Shown: positions 1-8,237, numbered from the stretch's first letter. The stretch is 11,659 nucleotides of DNA from Quisquiliibacterium sp. (GCA_023257915.1 JALRBB010000257.1:1-11659); one strand, 5' to 3'. The notes: generated from the letters alone by a model not told the origin. Program-made: numbers and translations.

Positions 1-32
1 GGGAGCACGCCGCGGTATGTGGGGTTGTGCAT
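1..32 (-). CDS. Possible 5' end of an unidentified minus-strand gene, cut by the window edge
   Basis: An ATG at 32-30 on the minus strand opens a frame that runs off the window after about ten codons (MHNPTYRGVL). No convincing Shine-Dalgarno sequence precedes it. It lies 43 bases downstream of the stop of the next minus-strand fragment (76-219), as expected for two closely packed genes, perhaps phage-like. Ten residues are too few to identify a family, so this is a weak call resting on its position and natural-looking residues. Confidence 0.25.
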   Translation of the reverse strand, partial: MHNPTYRGVL

Positions 33-75
33 CACGAGCTAACGTGTTAAGTGAACGCCCGCAATGTACCACAGC

Positions 76-219
76 CTACTGGTACAGCGGCAGGTAGTAT
101 GTCTGGTCGCCGATGACCAGCTCCATGAACTTACCGGTCAGCGTCTTCGTGGTCTCCACCACTGCTCCGACACGGACGAACGCTGACGCGTGGTGGCCAT
201 CCAGCATGTCTGCGTTGCC
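76..219 (-). CDS. C-terminal fragment of an unidentified minus-strand protein
   Basis: Read on the minus strand, the frame ending at a TAG at 78-76 gives a natural-looking protein tail that includes GHHASAFVRVGAVVETTKTL and ends in GDQTYYLPLYQ. The only in-frame ATG (207-205) would give 43 residues, but the frame stays open further upstream. The protein-like character fades near 219, exactly where the opposite-strand oxidoreductase homology begins. It therefore looks like a gene whose 5' part has been lost at a junction. I do not recognise the family. No plus-strand reading of 1-219 gives a better protein, because all three plus frames carry stops before 190. Phage origin is possible but unproven. 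Confidence 0.45.
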   Translation of the reverse strand, partial: GNADMLDGHHASAFVRVGAVVETTKTLTGKFMELVIGDQTYYLPLYQ

Positions 220-810
220 AGCGGACTGGTCGACGAAGCGCGGGCTGAAGCGCGGCGCACGATTGCAGCGCTCGAGCCATTCGTGGCTCGAGGAGTGCCG
301 GTGGTTGGCCTGGAGCCATCCTGCCTGCTGACGCTGCGCGACGAGTTTCTGGCGATGGGCTTGGGCGAGCCGGCCCAGCGCTTGGCCTCGCAGGCATTCC
401 TGTTCGAGGAGTTTCTGGCGCGCGAGCTTGCCCAGGGCAGGCTGAGCTTGCCGCTACGCGCGTTGCCGAACAAGCGTGCGCTGCTGCACGGACACTGCCA
501 CCAGAAAGCCTTCGATGCCGTGCGCCCGATCCAGACAGTGCTGGCTCTGATTCCCGAGCTGAAAGTGGAGCTGATCGAGTCGGGCTGCTGCGGCATGGCT
601 GGCAGCTTTGGTTACGAGGCTTCGCATCAGCTTGTGTCCAAGGCAATGGCCGAGGCCGCGCTGTTACCCGCGGTGCGCTCTGCCGGTCCTGACGATCTGG
701 TGGTTGCCGACGGCACCAGCTGCCGGCACCAGATCCTGGATGGTGCGCAGCGCGAGGCGCTGCATGTCGCCAGAGTGCTGGAGCAGGCGCTGGCGCCGGC
801 GTCGGCCTAG
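190..810 (+). CDS. FAD-linked oxidase / Fe-S oxidoreductase, C-terminal CCG-domain fragment (5'-truncated)
   Basis: This is the end of a large fused protein of the YdiJ/GlcD-GlcF type, in which an FAD domain, a 4Fe-4S ferredoxin domain and a C-terminal cysteine-rich (CCG) domain pass electrons from a 2-hydroxyacid. Only the last cysteine-rich part is present. The first available start (GTG at 190) gives 206 residues, whereas family members are usually around 900-1000. Visible motifs are GLEPSC (C45), HGHCHQK (C103), ESGCCGMAGSFGYE (C133, C134) and GTSCRH (C178), the typical CCG arrangement. Family-like sequence starts only at residue 11 (SGLVDEARAE, about position 220). The part before it, where CCGRPLYD-type sequence would be expected, is unrelated. 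The frame is closed upstream by a TGA at 184-186. As it stands the piece lacks flavin and ferredoxin and should not work as an oxidase. It converges on the dehydratase gene at 841-1998. It is either a true gene remnant or an assembly join. Confidence 0.82.
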   Translation: MVAIQHVCVASGLVDEARAEARRTIAALEPFVARGVPVVGLEPSCLLTLRDEFLAMGLGEPAQRLASQAFLFEEFLARELAQGRLSLPLRALPNKRALLHGHCHQKAFDAVRPIQTVLALIPELKVELIESGCCGMAGSFGYEASHQLVSKAMAEAALLPAVRSAGPDDLVVADGTSCRHQILDGAQREALHVARVLEQALAPASA

Positions 811-840
811 AGCTGACCCGAACCTTGCGTCTTGGCGGGC

Positions 841-1998
841 TCAGGCAGCGTAAGCCTGCAGCAGCTCCCGGTTGATCTCGATGCCCAGCCCCGGGCGGTC
901 GGGAATCTGAACCCAGCCGTCGATCATCTCGATCGGCTGGGCGACCAGTTGCCGGCGGAACGGATGTGCGGACTGGTCGTATTCGAGCACCGGTTGCTGG
1001 GCGAACAGCGAGTGGTGGGTGGTCGGGATCGCTGCGATCAGTTGCAAGGATGCAGCCTGGGCGACTGCAGAACCCCACACATGCGGATTGACCTGCACGC
1101 CGTGTGCATGCGCCAGCGCCACGATATGCCGTCCGGCGCTAATGCCGCCGCAGGAGCCCAGGTCGGGTTGAGCAATGTCCAAAGCGCCAGCCGCTAGCAG
1201 ATGCCGGAATCCGAACAGGCTGTGTTCGTTCTCCCCGCCGGCGATCGGCATCGTCAGTTTCGCGCGCATTTCGACGTAGCCGTCGACATCCTCGGGCACC
1301 ACCGGCTCCTCGTACCAGCGCAGCCCGAACCCGTCGAGTGCGCGGCCCAGTCGCAGCGCCTCGGCCCGGCCGTAGGCATGGTTGGTGTCGATCATCAGCG
1401 AGACCGCCTTGCCCTGCAGCGCCTGACCGATCCGCTGCATCACCGCGATGTCGTCGTCGACCCCGAAGCCCAGTTTGACCTTCATCAGCGAAAAACCGCT
1501 GTTCAGGTGGCGAAGCGCCTCGTCGGCGAGCCGATCGGCTTCTCCCTGGCCCTGCAGGCGATAGAAACCGGTCGCATATGGCTGAACCCGGGTCCGGAAG
1601 GCGCCACCGAGCAGCTTGTAGACCGGCTGGCCATGAAACTTGCCGGCGATATCCCACAGCGCGATGTCGATCGCGCTGATCGCCGCGAGGATTGAACCCT
1701 TGCGGCCATAGTCCCGGGTCATCTGGTACATCCGGTGCCAAAGCACCTCGATATCGAGCGGGTCTGCCCCGACGACGAGCGGGCGAAGCGCCTTGTCGAT
1801 CACGACCGCCGCGATCTCCGGTGGTTCGAGACCCTGCGCGAACGCCTCGCCCCAGCCGCTCAGGCCCTCGTCGGTGATCACCTCGACCAGTGTCGCGCTG
1901 CGCTGGCGCACCCAGCCCTGCGAAAACGCGAACGGTTCGGCAAGCGGGCTCTTGAGCGTGTGGATCTTCAGGTCGACGATCTTCATGGGCGCAATCAT
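841..1998 (-). CDS. Mandelate racemase/muconate lactonizing enzyme family protein (MR subgroup, probable acid-sugar dehydratase)
   Basis: This 385-residue member of the enolase superfamily has the expected N-terminal capping domain (about 1-125) followed by a TIM barrel. Such enzymes remove the alpha-proton of a carboxylate and stabilise the enolate on Mg2+. The catalytic set is complete for the MR subgroup: the KxK pair K173/K175 (LMKVKLG), metal ligands D204 (MIDTNH), E230 (WYEEP) and E256 (GGENEH), the D278/H306 dyad (QPDLG and NPHVWGS), and E339 (VLEYD). In this subgroup the pattern is shared by dehydratases of sugar acids such as galactarate, rhamnonate and gluconate, and by mandelate racemase. 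Substrate cannot be assigned from sequence. Two close starts exist, ATG at 1998 and ATG at 1986 (MKIVDLKIHTL). Neither has a clear ribosome-binding site, and the second matches the usual family N-terminus well. The gene is divergent from the MetE-like gene across 167 bp. No sugar transporter or regulator is in view. Confidence 0.95.
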   Translation of the reverse strand: MIAPMKIVDLKIHTLKSPLAEPFAFSQGWVRQRSATLVEVITDEGLSGWGEAFAQGLEPPEIAAVVIDKALRPLVVGADPLDIEVLWHRMYQMTRDYGRKGSILAAISAIDIALWDIAGKFHGQPVYKLLGGAFRTRVQPYATGFYRLQGQGEADRLADEALRHLNSGFSLMKVKLGFGVDDDIAVMQRIGQALQGKAVSLMIDTNHAYGRAEALRLGRALDGFGLRWYEEPVVPEDVDGYVEMRAKLTMPIAGGENEHSLFGFRHLLAAGALDIAQPDLGSCGGISAGRHIVALAHAHGVQVNPHVWGSAVAQAASLQLIAAIPTTHHSLFAQQPVLEYDQSAHPFRRQLVAQPIEMIDGWVQIPDRPGLGIEINRELLQAYAA

Positions 1999-2165
1999 TT
2001 TGTTGACGGGTATGAGCAGGAATCATGCGCCGTCGGGCGCAGTCTGTGTACGATGACGCTTCGGGCAGTTCGCCAGAATTCCGCACCCTGACAGGCTCTC
2101 GTTTGTTGCGGCTATCCTGTCCCGGGGGTTTTTCGATCAGGCCGCGACGCCGGAAATTGAAACCA
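1999..2165. promoter_or_regulatory. Divergent intergenic region between the dehydratase and the MetE-like gene
   Basis: These 167 bases must hold the start signals of both divergent genes. A possible plus-strand promoter is CTGACA (2087-2092) and TATCCT (2112-2117), but the spacing is 19, longer than ideal. The same stretch contains a perfect inverted repeat, GACAGG (2089-2094) and CCTGTC (2115-2120), 20 bases apart, which could be an operator or an mRNA hairpin. A small hairpin GCGCC-GTCG-GGCGC lies at 2027-2040. No regulator gene is adjacent, so these are structural observations only. Confidence 0.3.
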
Positions 2166-3284
2166 ATGAGCAAGCGCACCGTCCCCCCGTTTCGGGCCGA
2201 TCATGTCGGCAGCTTCCTGCGACCCAAGGCTCTGCTCGACGCGCGCGCTGCGCATCAGCGTGGCGAGATCGATGCCGCAGCGCTGCGCGCGGTCGAAGAT
2301 GATGCGATCCGCGAGGTGGTCCGGTTCCAGGAGGGGCTTGGGCTGCGGGGCGTAACCGACGGTGAATACCGGCGCACCTACTTTCATGTCGACTTTCTGC
2401 AGCAACTCGCCGGCGTGGATGTGCGGGGCGGAATCGCGGTCAGCTTCCGGGGTGCGGCGGGCAACGTGGATTTCGCGCCGCCAGTCATGCATGTAACCGG
2501 ACAGGTCCGCCATCTCAAGCCGATCCAGCTGGCAGACTTCGAATTTCTGAAGTCGGTGACGAGCCAGACGCCGAAGGTGACGATTCCGTCGCCCACGATG
2601 CTGCATTTTCGGGGCGGGCGCGGCGCGATCAGCCGTGACGCCTATCCGGATCTCGACCAGTTCTGGGCCGACGTTGCAGCCGCTTACCGGGCCGAGCTCC
2701 GCAGCCTCGCACAGGCGGGCTGCCGTTATCTGCAACTGGACGACACGAACCTCGCCTACCTTTGTGACCCGAAGATGCGCGAGGGCGCGCGCCAGCGCGG
2801 CGACGATCCGGACGAGCTGCCGCGACGCTATGCGCGGTTCATCAATGATGCGATCCGCGACCGTCCCGAGGGCATGGTGGTGTGCATCCATCTTTGCCGC
2901 GGCAACTTCCAGAGCGCCTGGGCCGCCGAGGGAGGCTACGAGCCGGTCGCCGAGGCTTTGCTTGACGAGCTGAAGGTCGATGGCTACTTCCTGGAATACG
3001 ACGATGAGCGTTCCGGTGGCTTCGGGCCACTTCGATTTACGCCACCGGGCAAGATCGTGGTGCTTGGCCTGGTCAGCACCAAGATCGGGCAGCTCGAGTC
3101 GAAGGACGAGCTCAAACGACGCATCGACGAGGCCAGCCGCCATGTCCCGGTCGAGCAACTGGCGTTATCTCCGCAGTGCGGCTTCTCGAGCACCGTCCAC
3201 GGCAATGACATCGCGCTCGAGGCCCAAGCTGCCAAGATCCGGTTGGTGGTCGAGACCGCCACTGAGGTCTGGGGAGAGGCTTGA
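2166..3284 (+). CDS. Single-domain MetE-like (cobalamin-independent methionine synthase II family) methyltransferase
   Basis: This 372-residue protein is related to the C-terminal catalytic half of MetE, of the stand-alone kind (as in YxjG/YxjH of Bacillus). It begins PPFRADHVGSFLRP, the usual family start with H13. The zinc ligands of MetE can all be placed: H242 and C244 (CIHLCRGNF), E277 (YFLEYDDERSG) and C338 (LSPQCGF). YLQLDDTNLAYL (about 188-199) corresponds to the substrate-binding strand. The MetE N-terminal domain, needed to use polyglutamylated methyltetrahydrofolate, is absent, so the methyl donor may differ. Transfer to homocysteine or another thiol is the family expectation, not something shown here. 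The frame is open back to 2025, but homology and the ATG at 2166 favour the shorter form. The ribosome-binding site is weak. It is divergent from the dehydratase, and 118 bp separate it from maeB. Confidence 0.92.
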   Translation: MSKRTVPPFRADHVGSFLRPKALLDARAAHQRGEIDAAALRAVEDDAIREVVRFQEGLGLRGVTDGEYRRTYFHVDFLQQLAGVDVRGGIAVSFRGAAGNVDFAPPVMHVTGQVRHLKPIQLADFEFLKSVTSQTPKVTIPSPTMLHFRGGRGAISRDAYPDLDQFWADVAAAYRAELRSLAQAGCRYLQLDDTNLAYLCDPKMREGARQRGDDPDELPRRYARFINDAIRDRPEGMVVCIHLCRGNFQSAWAAEGGYEPVAEALLDELKVDGYFLEYDDERSGGFGPLRFTPPGKIVVLGLVSTKIGQLESKDELKRRIDEASRHVPVEQLALSPQCGFSSTVHGNDIALEAQAAKIRLVVETATEVWGEA

Positions 3285-3364
3285 ATGCCGCAGGAGTGCG
3301 TCAGCCAAGCGTGCCGCAAATCAGTTTTGACCGCATCGAGCGTGATTGCGAGCCCGACAAGGTC

Positions 3365-3370
3365 GATAAT
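3365..3370 (+). promoter_or_regulatory. Possible -10 element for maeB
   Basis: GATAAT matches the sigma-70 -10 consensus at five of six bases and lies about 30 bases before the maeB ATG. The hexamer 17 bases upstream is GTGATT, a poor -35. The 118-bp gap before maeB shows no convincing terminator and no credible gene. A 36-codon frame from 3285 has nothing to recommend it. Confidence 0.25.
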
Positions 3371-3402
3371 CGCGAACTTGCCATTACCCGTGTGAGCCAC
3401 CC

Positions 3403-5691
3403 ATGCCTGCTCCGATGGACCCGAACCTGAGACGCGCCGCACTCGAATATCACGAGCAGGGCAGTCCGGGAAAGATTTCGGTCACGCCGACCAAGCAGCT
3501 GTCGAATCAGCGCGACCTCGCACTTGCCTACTCGCCTGGAGTCGCAGCGGCCTGTGAAGAGATCGTCGACGATCCGGTGGCGGCGTTTCGCTATACCGCG
3601 CGCGGCAATTTGGTCGCGGTCGTCACGAACGGCACCGCTGTGCTCGGCCTGGGCAACATCGGGCCGCTGGCGGCCAAGCCGGTCATGGAAGGCAAGGCGG
3701 TGCTGTTCAAGAAGTTTGCCGGCATCGACGTGTTCGACATCGAGGTGGCGCAGACCGATCTGGACATGCTGGTCGAGGTCATCGCGTCTCTGGAGCCGAC
3801 CTTCGGCGGCATCAATCTGGAGGACATCAAGGCGCCCGACTGCTTTTACGTCGAGCGCAAGCTGCGCGAGCGGATGAAGATTCCGGTCTTTCACGACGAC
3901 CAGCATGGCACCGCGATCGTGGTCGGTGCTGCGCTGACCAACGGTCTGGCGGTGGTCGGCAAGAGTATTCGTGACATCAAGCTGGTTTGCAGCGGCGCCG
4001 GGGCTGCGGCACTCGCCTGTCTTGATCTTCTGATCGATCTTGGTTTGCCGGTCGAGAACATCTGGGTGGCTGACCTGGCGGGTGTCGTCTATCGCGGTCG
4101 CGCCGAACTGATGGATCCGGACAAGGAGCGTTTCGCACAGGACACCGACAAGCGCACGCTGGGCGAAATCATCGATGACGCCGACGTCTTCCTGGGGCTG
4201 TCGGCTGCCGGCGTGCTGAAGCCAGAGATGGTCAGCCGGATGGCTGGGCGACCACTGATTTTTGCGCTCGCCAATCCGACTCCCGAGATCATGCCCGAGG
4301 AAGTTCGTGCGGTACGGGACGACGCAATTGTCGCCACCGGCCGCACCGATTATCCGAACCAGGTCAACAACGTGCTGTGCTTTCCGTTCATCTTTCGCGG
4401 TGCACTGGACGTTGGCGCAACGACGATCAACCGGCAGATGGAGATTGCAGCGGTTCACGCAGTCGCCGATCTTGCGCGTGCGGAACAGTCCGAGGTCGTC
4501 GCCGCGGCATACGGCGCGACCCAACCCGCCTTTGGGCCGGAGTACCTGATTCCGCGCCCATTCGATCCGAGACTGATCGTCAAGATCGCTCCGGCCGTTG
4601 CGCGCGCCGCGATGGAGTCTGGCGTCGCGACGCGTCCGATCACCGATTTCGACGCCTACCTGAACACGCTTGAGCGCTTCGTCTATCACTCGGGCACTTT
4701 CATGCGTCCGATCTTTTCGGCGGCGCGCCGGCTGGAGCGCAAGCGGATCGTCTATGCCGAAGGCGAGGACGAGCGCGTCCTGCGTGCGGCGCAGGTGGTC
4801 GTCGATGAGCGCCTGGCGCGCCCGATCCTCGTCGGGCGTCCGGCAGTGCTCGAAAAGCGCATCGAGACTTTCGGGCTGCGTCTGAAGGCAGGGGTCGACT
4901 TCGAACTCATCAACCCCGAATGGGATGAACGCTATCGCGACTACTGGCAGGAATATCACGCGCTGACTGATCGCAAGGGTGTCACCGAGCAGATCGCCAA
5001 GATCGAGATGCGGCGTCGCCTGTCGCTGATCGGCGCGATGATGGTGCGCAAGGCAGATGCCGACGGCATGATCTGCGGCACCTTCGGCAATTTTGCCGCG
5101 CATCTGAATTACATCGATCAGGTCATCGGCCGTCGTCCCGGAGCCAGCGTCTATGCGGCGATGAACACCCTGATGCTGCCCGACCGGCAATTGACGCTGG
5201 TCGACACGCATGTGAACGCTGAACCGAGTGCGGAGCAGCTTGCCGAGATCACGCTGATGGCGGCCGAGGAATTGCGTCGTTTCGGGATCCGGCCGAAGGT
5301 GGCGCTGGTCTCGCACTCGAACTTCGGCTCCTTTGACAGTCCGTCGGCGATCCGGATGCGTGAAGCCCTCAGGCTGATCCGCGAACGCGCGCCGGATCTC
5401 GAGGTCGATGGCGAGATGCATGGTGACATGGCGCTTGACGGTACGGCGCGTGCCAGGATGATGCCGCGCTCGCTTCTGGCCGGTGACGCGAACCTTCTGG
5501 TGTTGCCCAACATCGAGGCGGCCAACATTGCCTACAACCTGCTGAAAGTGGCGGCTGGCCACAATGTGGCGATCGGCCCGGTGCTGCTTGGCGCGGCCAG
5601 GCCGGTGCATGTGCTGACGCCTTCGGCCACGGTACGGCGCATCGTCAACATGACCGCCTGGACCGTCGTCGACGTCAATAGCGAACGCTGA
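3403..5691 (+). CDS. maeB: NADP-dependent malic enzyme, malic enzyme-phosphotransacetylase hybrid
   Basis: A cytoplasmic enzyme for oxidative decarboxylation of L-malate to pyruvate and CO2 with reduction of NADP+. The 762 residues match the usual length of MaeB hybrids. Residues 1 to about 160 form the malic N-terminal domain with [11 protein letters not shown] (42-51), [13 protein letters not shown] (75-87) and the catalytic-lysine segment [13 protein letters not shown] (95-107). Metal-binding acids lie in INLEDIKAP (137-145) and FHDDQHGTA (163-171). The Rossmann domain follows, with CSGAGAAA (196-203) and ALANPTPEI (288-296). From about 430 to 755 comes the phosphotransacetylase-like domain, including [13 protein letters not shown] (451-463), SHSNFGSF (637-644) and [10 protein letters not shown] (671-680). 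In studied MaeB proteins this domain is not an active transacetylase and mediates acetyl-CoA inhibition; the same is inferred here. Start is the ATG at 3403 with a weak GTGAG ribosome-binding site. A 7-bp-arm GC hairpin follows the stop. Confidence 0.97.
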   Translation: MPAPMDPNLRRAALEYHEQGSPGKISVTPTKQLSNQRDLALAYSPGVAAACEEIVDDPVAAFRYTARGNLVAVVTNGTAVLGLGNIGPLAAKPVMEGKAVLFKKFAGIDVFDIEVAQTDLDMLVEVIASLEPTFGGINLEDIKAPDCFYVERKLRERMKIPVFHDDQHGTAIVVGAALTNGLAVVGKSIRDIKLVCSGAGAAALACLDLLIDLGLPVENIWVADLAGVVYRGRAELMDPDKERFAQDTDKRTLGEIIDDADVFLGLSAAGVLKPEMVSRMAGRPLIFALANPTPEIMPEEVRAVRDDAIVATGRTDYPNQVNNVLCFPFIFRGALDVGATTINRQMEIAAVHAVADLARAEQSEVVAAAYGATQPAFGPEYLIPRPFDPRLIVKIAPAVARAAMESGVATRPITDFDAYLNTLERFVYHSGTFMRPIFSAARRLERKRIVYAEGEDERVLRAAQVVVDERLARPILVGRPAVLEKRIETFGLRLKAGVDFELINPEWDERYRDYWQEYHALTDRKGVTEQIAKIEMRRRLSLIGAMMVRKADADGMICGTFGNFAAHLNYIDQVIGRRPGASVYAAMNTLMLPDRQLTLVDTHVNAEPSAEQLAEITLMAAEELRRFGIRPKVALVSHSNFGSFDSPSAIRMREALRLIRERAPDLEVDGEMHGDMALDGTARARMMPRSLLAGDANLLVLPNIEAANIAYNLLKVAAGHNVAIGPVLLGAARPVHVLTPSATVRRIVNMTAWTVVDVNSER

Positions 5692-5707
5692 TCGGCGAAC
5701 GCGGACC

Positions 5708-5749
5708 GCGGGGCTGCAGGGCGCACTTGCCAGGGCGCTCTCGCCCCGC
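5708..5749 (+). terminator. GC-rich inverted repeat after maeB, possible weak terminator
   Basis: GCGGGGC (5708-5714) pairs perfectly with GCCCCGC (5743-5749) across a 28-base loop, 17 bases after the maeB stop. No U-run follows, so it is not a standard Rho-independent terminator. It may slow polymerase or protect the 3' end. Confidence 0.3.
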
Positions 5750-5754
5750 TCATC

Positions 5755-5771
5755 GCCGGCATCTCGCCGGC
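5755..5771 (+). repeat. Short inverted repeat in the maeB-DUF1631 spacer
   Basis: Two copies of GCCGGC (5755-5760 and 5766-5771) flank five bases (ATCTC), giving a 6-bp stem. No T-rich tail follows. Together with the larger hairpin at 5708-5749 it makes up most of the structure in the 134-bp gap. The remaining bases show no clear promoter. Confidence 0.3.
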
Positions 5772-5825
5772 CGTCTGGACGCGAACCCTGGTCGGGTTGA
5801 CCTCCGGTTTTGTGACGCTTAGTCT

Positions 5826-8129
5826 GTGATTGAGCCGGTCAGGCGCGCACACTCTTTCGATCAGGTTACTGGTTTGTCCAACTCGACCACGAGTCCCCAA
5901 TCTTCCCCCTCCGTCAGTCCCGACGAGGCCCGTCATCGCCGCGAGTTGCTCCAGGAAAGTCGGGAGCTGGTGATCTCGCGGCTGTCCAAGGTGATCGGCG
6001 AGGCCCTCACCAAGATGGGTGACGAGCTGTCGACGCTTGCGCTGGATGCCGACGATCCCAAGGAGCAGGGCCTGCTGCTCGATGCGGTTGACATCGTGCG
6101 TCAGCATCGTGGTGAGATCGAGCTGCGCTTTCGACGCTCGTTTACGAATGTCTTCGAGCGCCGTTTGTTCAATCGCAAGGCCGAAGATGTCAGCGCAAGT
6201 GCTGCGGGCGGCATGCTTGAGTTGCTCGATGACGCTGAACTGCAGGCCAAGCTTGAGGTGGACAGGCTGGTGCAGCGCAGTCGCGGTCGTCTCGATCCGG
6301 ACGAGGTGCTTGGCATCCGCGCTCGTCTCGCGGCACTCGTCGATCGTGAGTGGTTCGATGAGGAACGTCATCCGGCATCGCCGGACGCGGTTTTCGAGGC
6401 GCTCAAGGATTCGATCGCACCGCTTGCCTCCGAGGCTGGGGTGCGCTCGACCTTGTTGAACGCGTTCGAGCCGCATGTCAGTGTTGAGCTCAATCAGGTC
6501 TATCAGTCGGTCAACGACCGTCTCAGGGCTGGGAAAGTGCTCCCGGAGATCCGGCCACGCATCGAAGGCGTTGGCGCCAGCCGCCGCAAGCTTGCAGACC
6601 CGGTGAGCGAAACCGCACGCCAGGATTCTGTGCCGGGCGTCAGGCGGCGCGATTCGGGGGACCAGATCGGCGGCGCGACTGCCGGCCAGGGGCTGCCGGC
6701 AGGTGCCGCGCAGGCGGTAGCCCAGCTCGATGCCCGAATCGAGGAGCTGCTCGCGGAAATGTCACAGGGCAGCGTCAGCGCCCGCGCGACGGCGACGCAG
6801 ATTTTGACCAATCCGGATGTGTTCGATGCGCCGCAGGCCCCGCTCGCATCGGCGCCGCCCAAGTTGCTGGAAGCGCTGAGCCGCTTTGCTCCGCCGTCCG
6901 GAGCCTTGATCGCCCCGGAACACTTGTTCGAGCAGATTGACTCCGGTGCTCGCGAGAGCGCCTCGCCGCTCGACCAACTGACCGTCGAGATGGTGTCGAT
7001 GGTGTTCGATTACATCTACACCGATAAGCGACTGGCCGATTCGATCAAGCAGCAGCTGCTCAGGCTCCAGGTGGTCGCAATCAAGGCGGCGTTGATCGAC
7101 CGCAGCTTCTTTGCGCGGCGACGCCATCCGATGCGCATGCTGATCGATCGCATCTGCGAAGTCGCCGCGGAACCAGACCTGGAACTGGACGCGCACTCTC
7201 CGGTCGCGACCGGGATCGAACAGATCGTGGACTCGCTGTTGTCGGGCTTCGACAATGATCTGGCGACCTTCGATCAGGCTCGAGAGCAGGTCGACGATCT
7301 TCTCGATCAGGAGCAGCATCGTCGCACCGCCAAACTTGCCCGGATCACCAAGGCTGCCGAACGTGCCGAGGCGGTTCTGCAGGCCTGGAGTGTGGCACGC
7401 TCCAGGTTCGTCGATCGGCTCGAGCCGGACACACCGTCCTTCGTCAAAGCGTTCCTGGACCAGTGGTGGTCGATGGTTCTGGCCGAGTGCGAGGTGTCCG
7501 GCCCGCAATCCAAGATTGCGCCCCAGGAGGTGCTGGAGCTCGGAGAAATCCTGATCTGGTCGGTGGCGCCAAAATCGCCGGACGAAGTCTCACGCCTGGC
7601 CGGTATCGTGCCGCGCCTGATCAAGGGGCTCACCCAGGGGTTGACGGTAGTCAAGGTTCAGGAATCGGATCGCAAGACTTTTTTCGATGCGCTGCTGCAA
7701 GAGCACACAAGGGCGATTGCGGCTGCCAAGCAGGGTCAGGTGCCGGCGCGAAACGCGTCGAACCTGCAGCTGGGAAGCGATGGCAGGATCCGGTTCAATC
7801 CAGCGACCGATGCGGCGCCGGCCGTCGTTTCTCATGAGCCGCTTGCACAGGCGATCAGCATCGATCTTGCCGAGCTTGGTCGCGGCGACTATATCGAGGT
7901 CGACATCAAGGGAGAGGGCGAATTCCTTGCGTTTCGTCTCGCCTGGGTCAGCCCGGCGCAGCAGGTGTTTGTTCTCAGCCGTCATCCTCAGGGTGCGATG
8001 TCGCTTGATCGGGTCAAGCTCGTGGCATTGTTCGACCACGGCCGGGCACGCATTGCGCGTCGCGCGATGAGCACCGACAGCGCGATCGCGGCGATCTCCA
8101 CGACAGATTCCCAGGGGCCGGGCGCCTGA
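5826..8129 (+). CDS. DUF1631 family protein, function unknown
   Basis: About 767 residues, close to the usual length of DUF1631 proteins. Some members have been labelled thymidine phosphorylase in databases; nothing here supports that. The family-like N-terminus begins near residue 40 (LLQESRELVISRLSKVIGEA). A variable, glycine/alanine-rich linker spans roughly 245-300. The most typical block is 390-442, around FDYIYTDKRLADSIKQQLL and DRSFFARRRHP. A charged helical, possibly coiled-coil stretch lies at 475-525, followed by a helical region with DQWWSMVL (545-552). The C-terminus (about 683-745: GRGDYIEVDI, FRLAWVSPAQQVFVLS) looks like a small beta-barrel, perhaps PilZ-like; that is inference. 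There is no signal peptide and no membrane segment, so it is probably cytoplasmic. Start is uncertain: GTG at 5826 is the longest form, TTG at 5874 is an alternative, and neither has a good ribosome-binding site. Confidence 0.92.
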   Translation: MIEPVRRAHSFDQVTGLSNSTTSPQSSPSVSPDEARHRRELLQESRELVISRLSKVIGEALTKMGDELSTLALDADDPKEQGLLLDAVDIVRQHRGEIELRFRRSFTNVFERRLFNRKAEDVSASAAGGMLELLDDAELQAKLEVDRLVQRSRGRLDPDEVLGIRARLAALVDREWFDEERHPASPDAVFEALKDSIAPLASEAGVRSTLLNAFEPHVSVELNQVYQSVNDRLRAGKVLPEIRPRIEGVGASRRKLADPVSETARQDSVPGVRRRDSGDQIGGATAGQGLPAGAAQAVAQLDARIEELLAEMSQGSVSARATATQILTNPDVFDAPQAPLASAPPKLLEALSRFAPPSGALIAPEHLFEQIDSGARESASPLDQLTVEMVSMVFDYIYTDKRLADSIKQQLLRLQVVAIKAALIDRSFFARRRHPMRMLIDRICEVAAEPDLELDAHSPVATGIEQIVDSLLSGFDNDLATFDQAREQVDDLLDQEQHRRTAKLARITKAAERAEAVLQAWSVARSRFVDRLEPDTPSFVKAFLDQWWSMVLAECEVSGPQSKIAPQEVLELGEILIWSVAPKSPDEVSRLAGIVPRLIKGLTQGLTVVKVQESDRKTFFDALLQEHTRAIAAAKQGQVPARNASNLQLGSDGRIRFNPATDAAPAVVSHEPLAQAISIDLAELGRGDYIEVDIKGEGEFLAFRLAWVSPAQQVFVLSRHPQGAMSLDRVKLVALFDHGRARIARRAMSTDSAIAAISTTDSQGPGA

Positions 8130-8237
8130 GCACGGTCGATCCGGGCCGGCGGAACATGGCCGCGCGTCATGCGTTCCCATGGAAAAAGTGCGTCACTGGG
8201 CTTTCGCATTGCGATCTTGTGCTTTAGCATCGGTCAC

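Noticed and set aside
64..186. Plus-strand frame starting ATG at 64 that could supply the missing start of the CCG gene
   Set aside because: It ends in TGA at 184-186, in the same frame just before the CCG gene, and its sequence does not resemble the CCG family, so readthrough or a simple stop mutation does not explain the truncation.
131..1078. 315-residue minus-strand open frame across the CCG gene and the dehydratase 3' end
   Set aside because: Composition is dominated by R, P, A and S as in off-frame GC-rich DNA, and it overlaps two well-supported genes.
2025..2165. 47-residue N-terminal extension of the MetE-like protein
   Set aside because: The extension does not resemble the family, whose members start near the RADHVGSFLRP motif. 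The ATG at 2166 fits.
1139..2179. 346-residue minus-strand frame overlapping the dehydratase
   Set aside because: Off-frame reading of the dehydratase gene; arginine-rich with no family motifs.
2112..3158. 348-residue minus-strand frame opposite the MetE-like gene
   Set aside because: In-register antisense of a gene with all zinc-ligand motifs; no independent coding evidence.
3285..3395. 36-codon frame between the MetE-like gene and maeB
   Set aside because: Short, no ribosome-binding site of its own, no recognisable content; probably chance.
3301..5610. 769-residue open frame on the minus strand opposite maeB
   Set aside because: It is in codon register with maeB, so it is open simply because maeB lacks TTA, CTA and TCA codons in this GC-rich genome. 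The translation is rich in R, H and D and has no recognisable domain.
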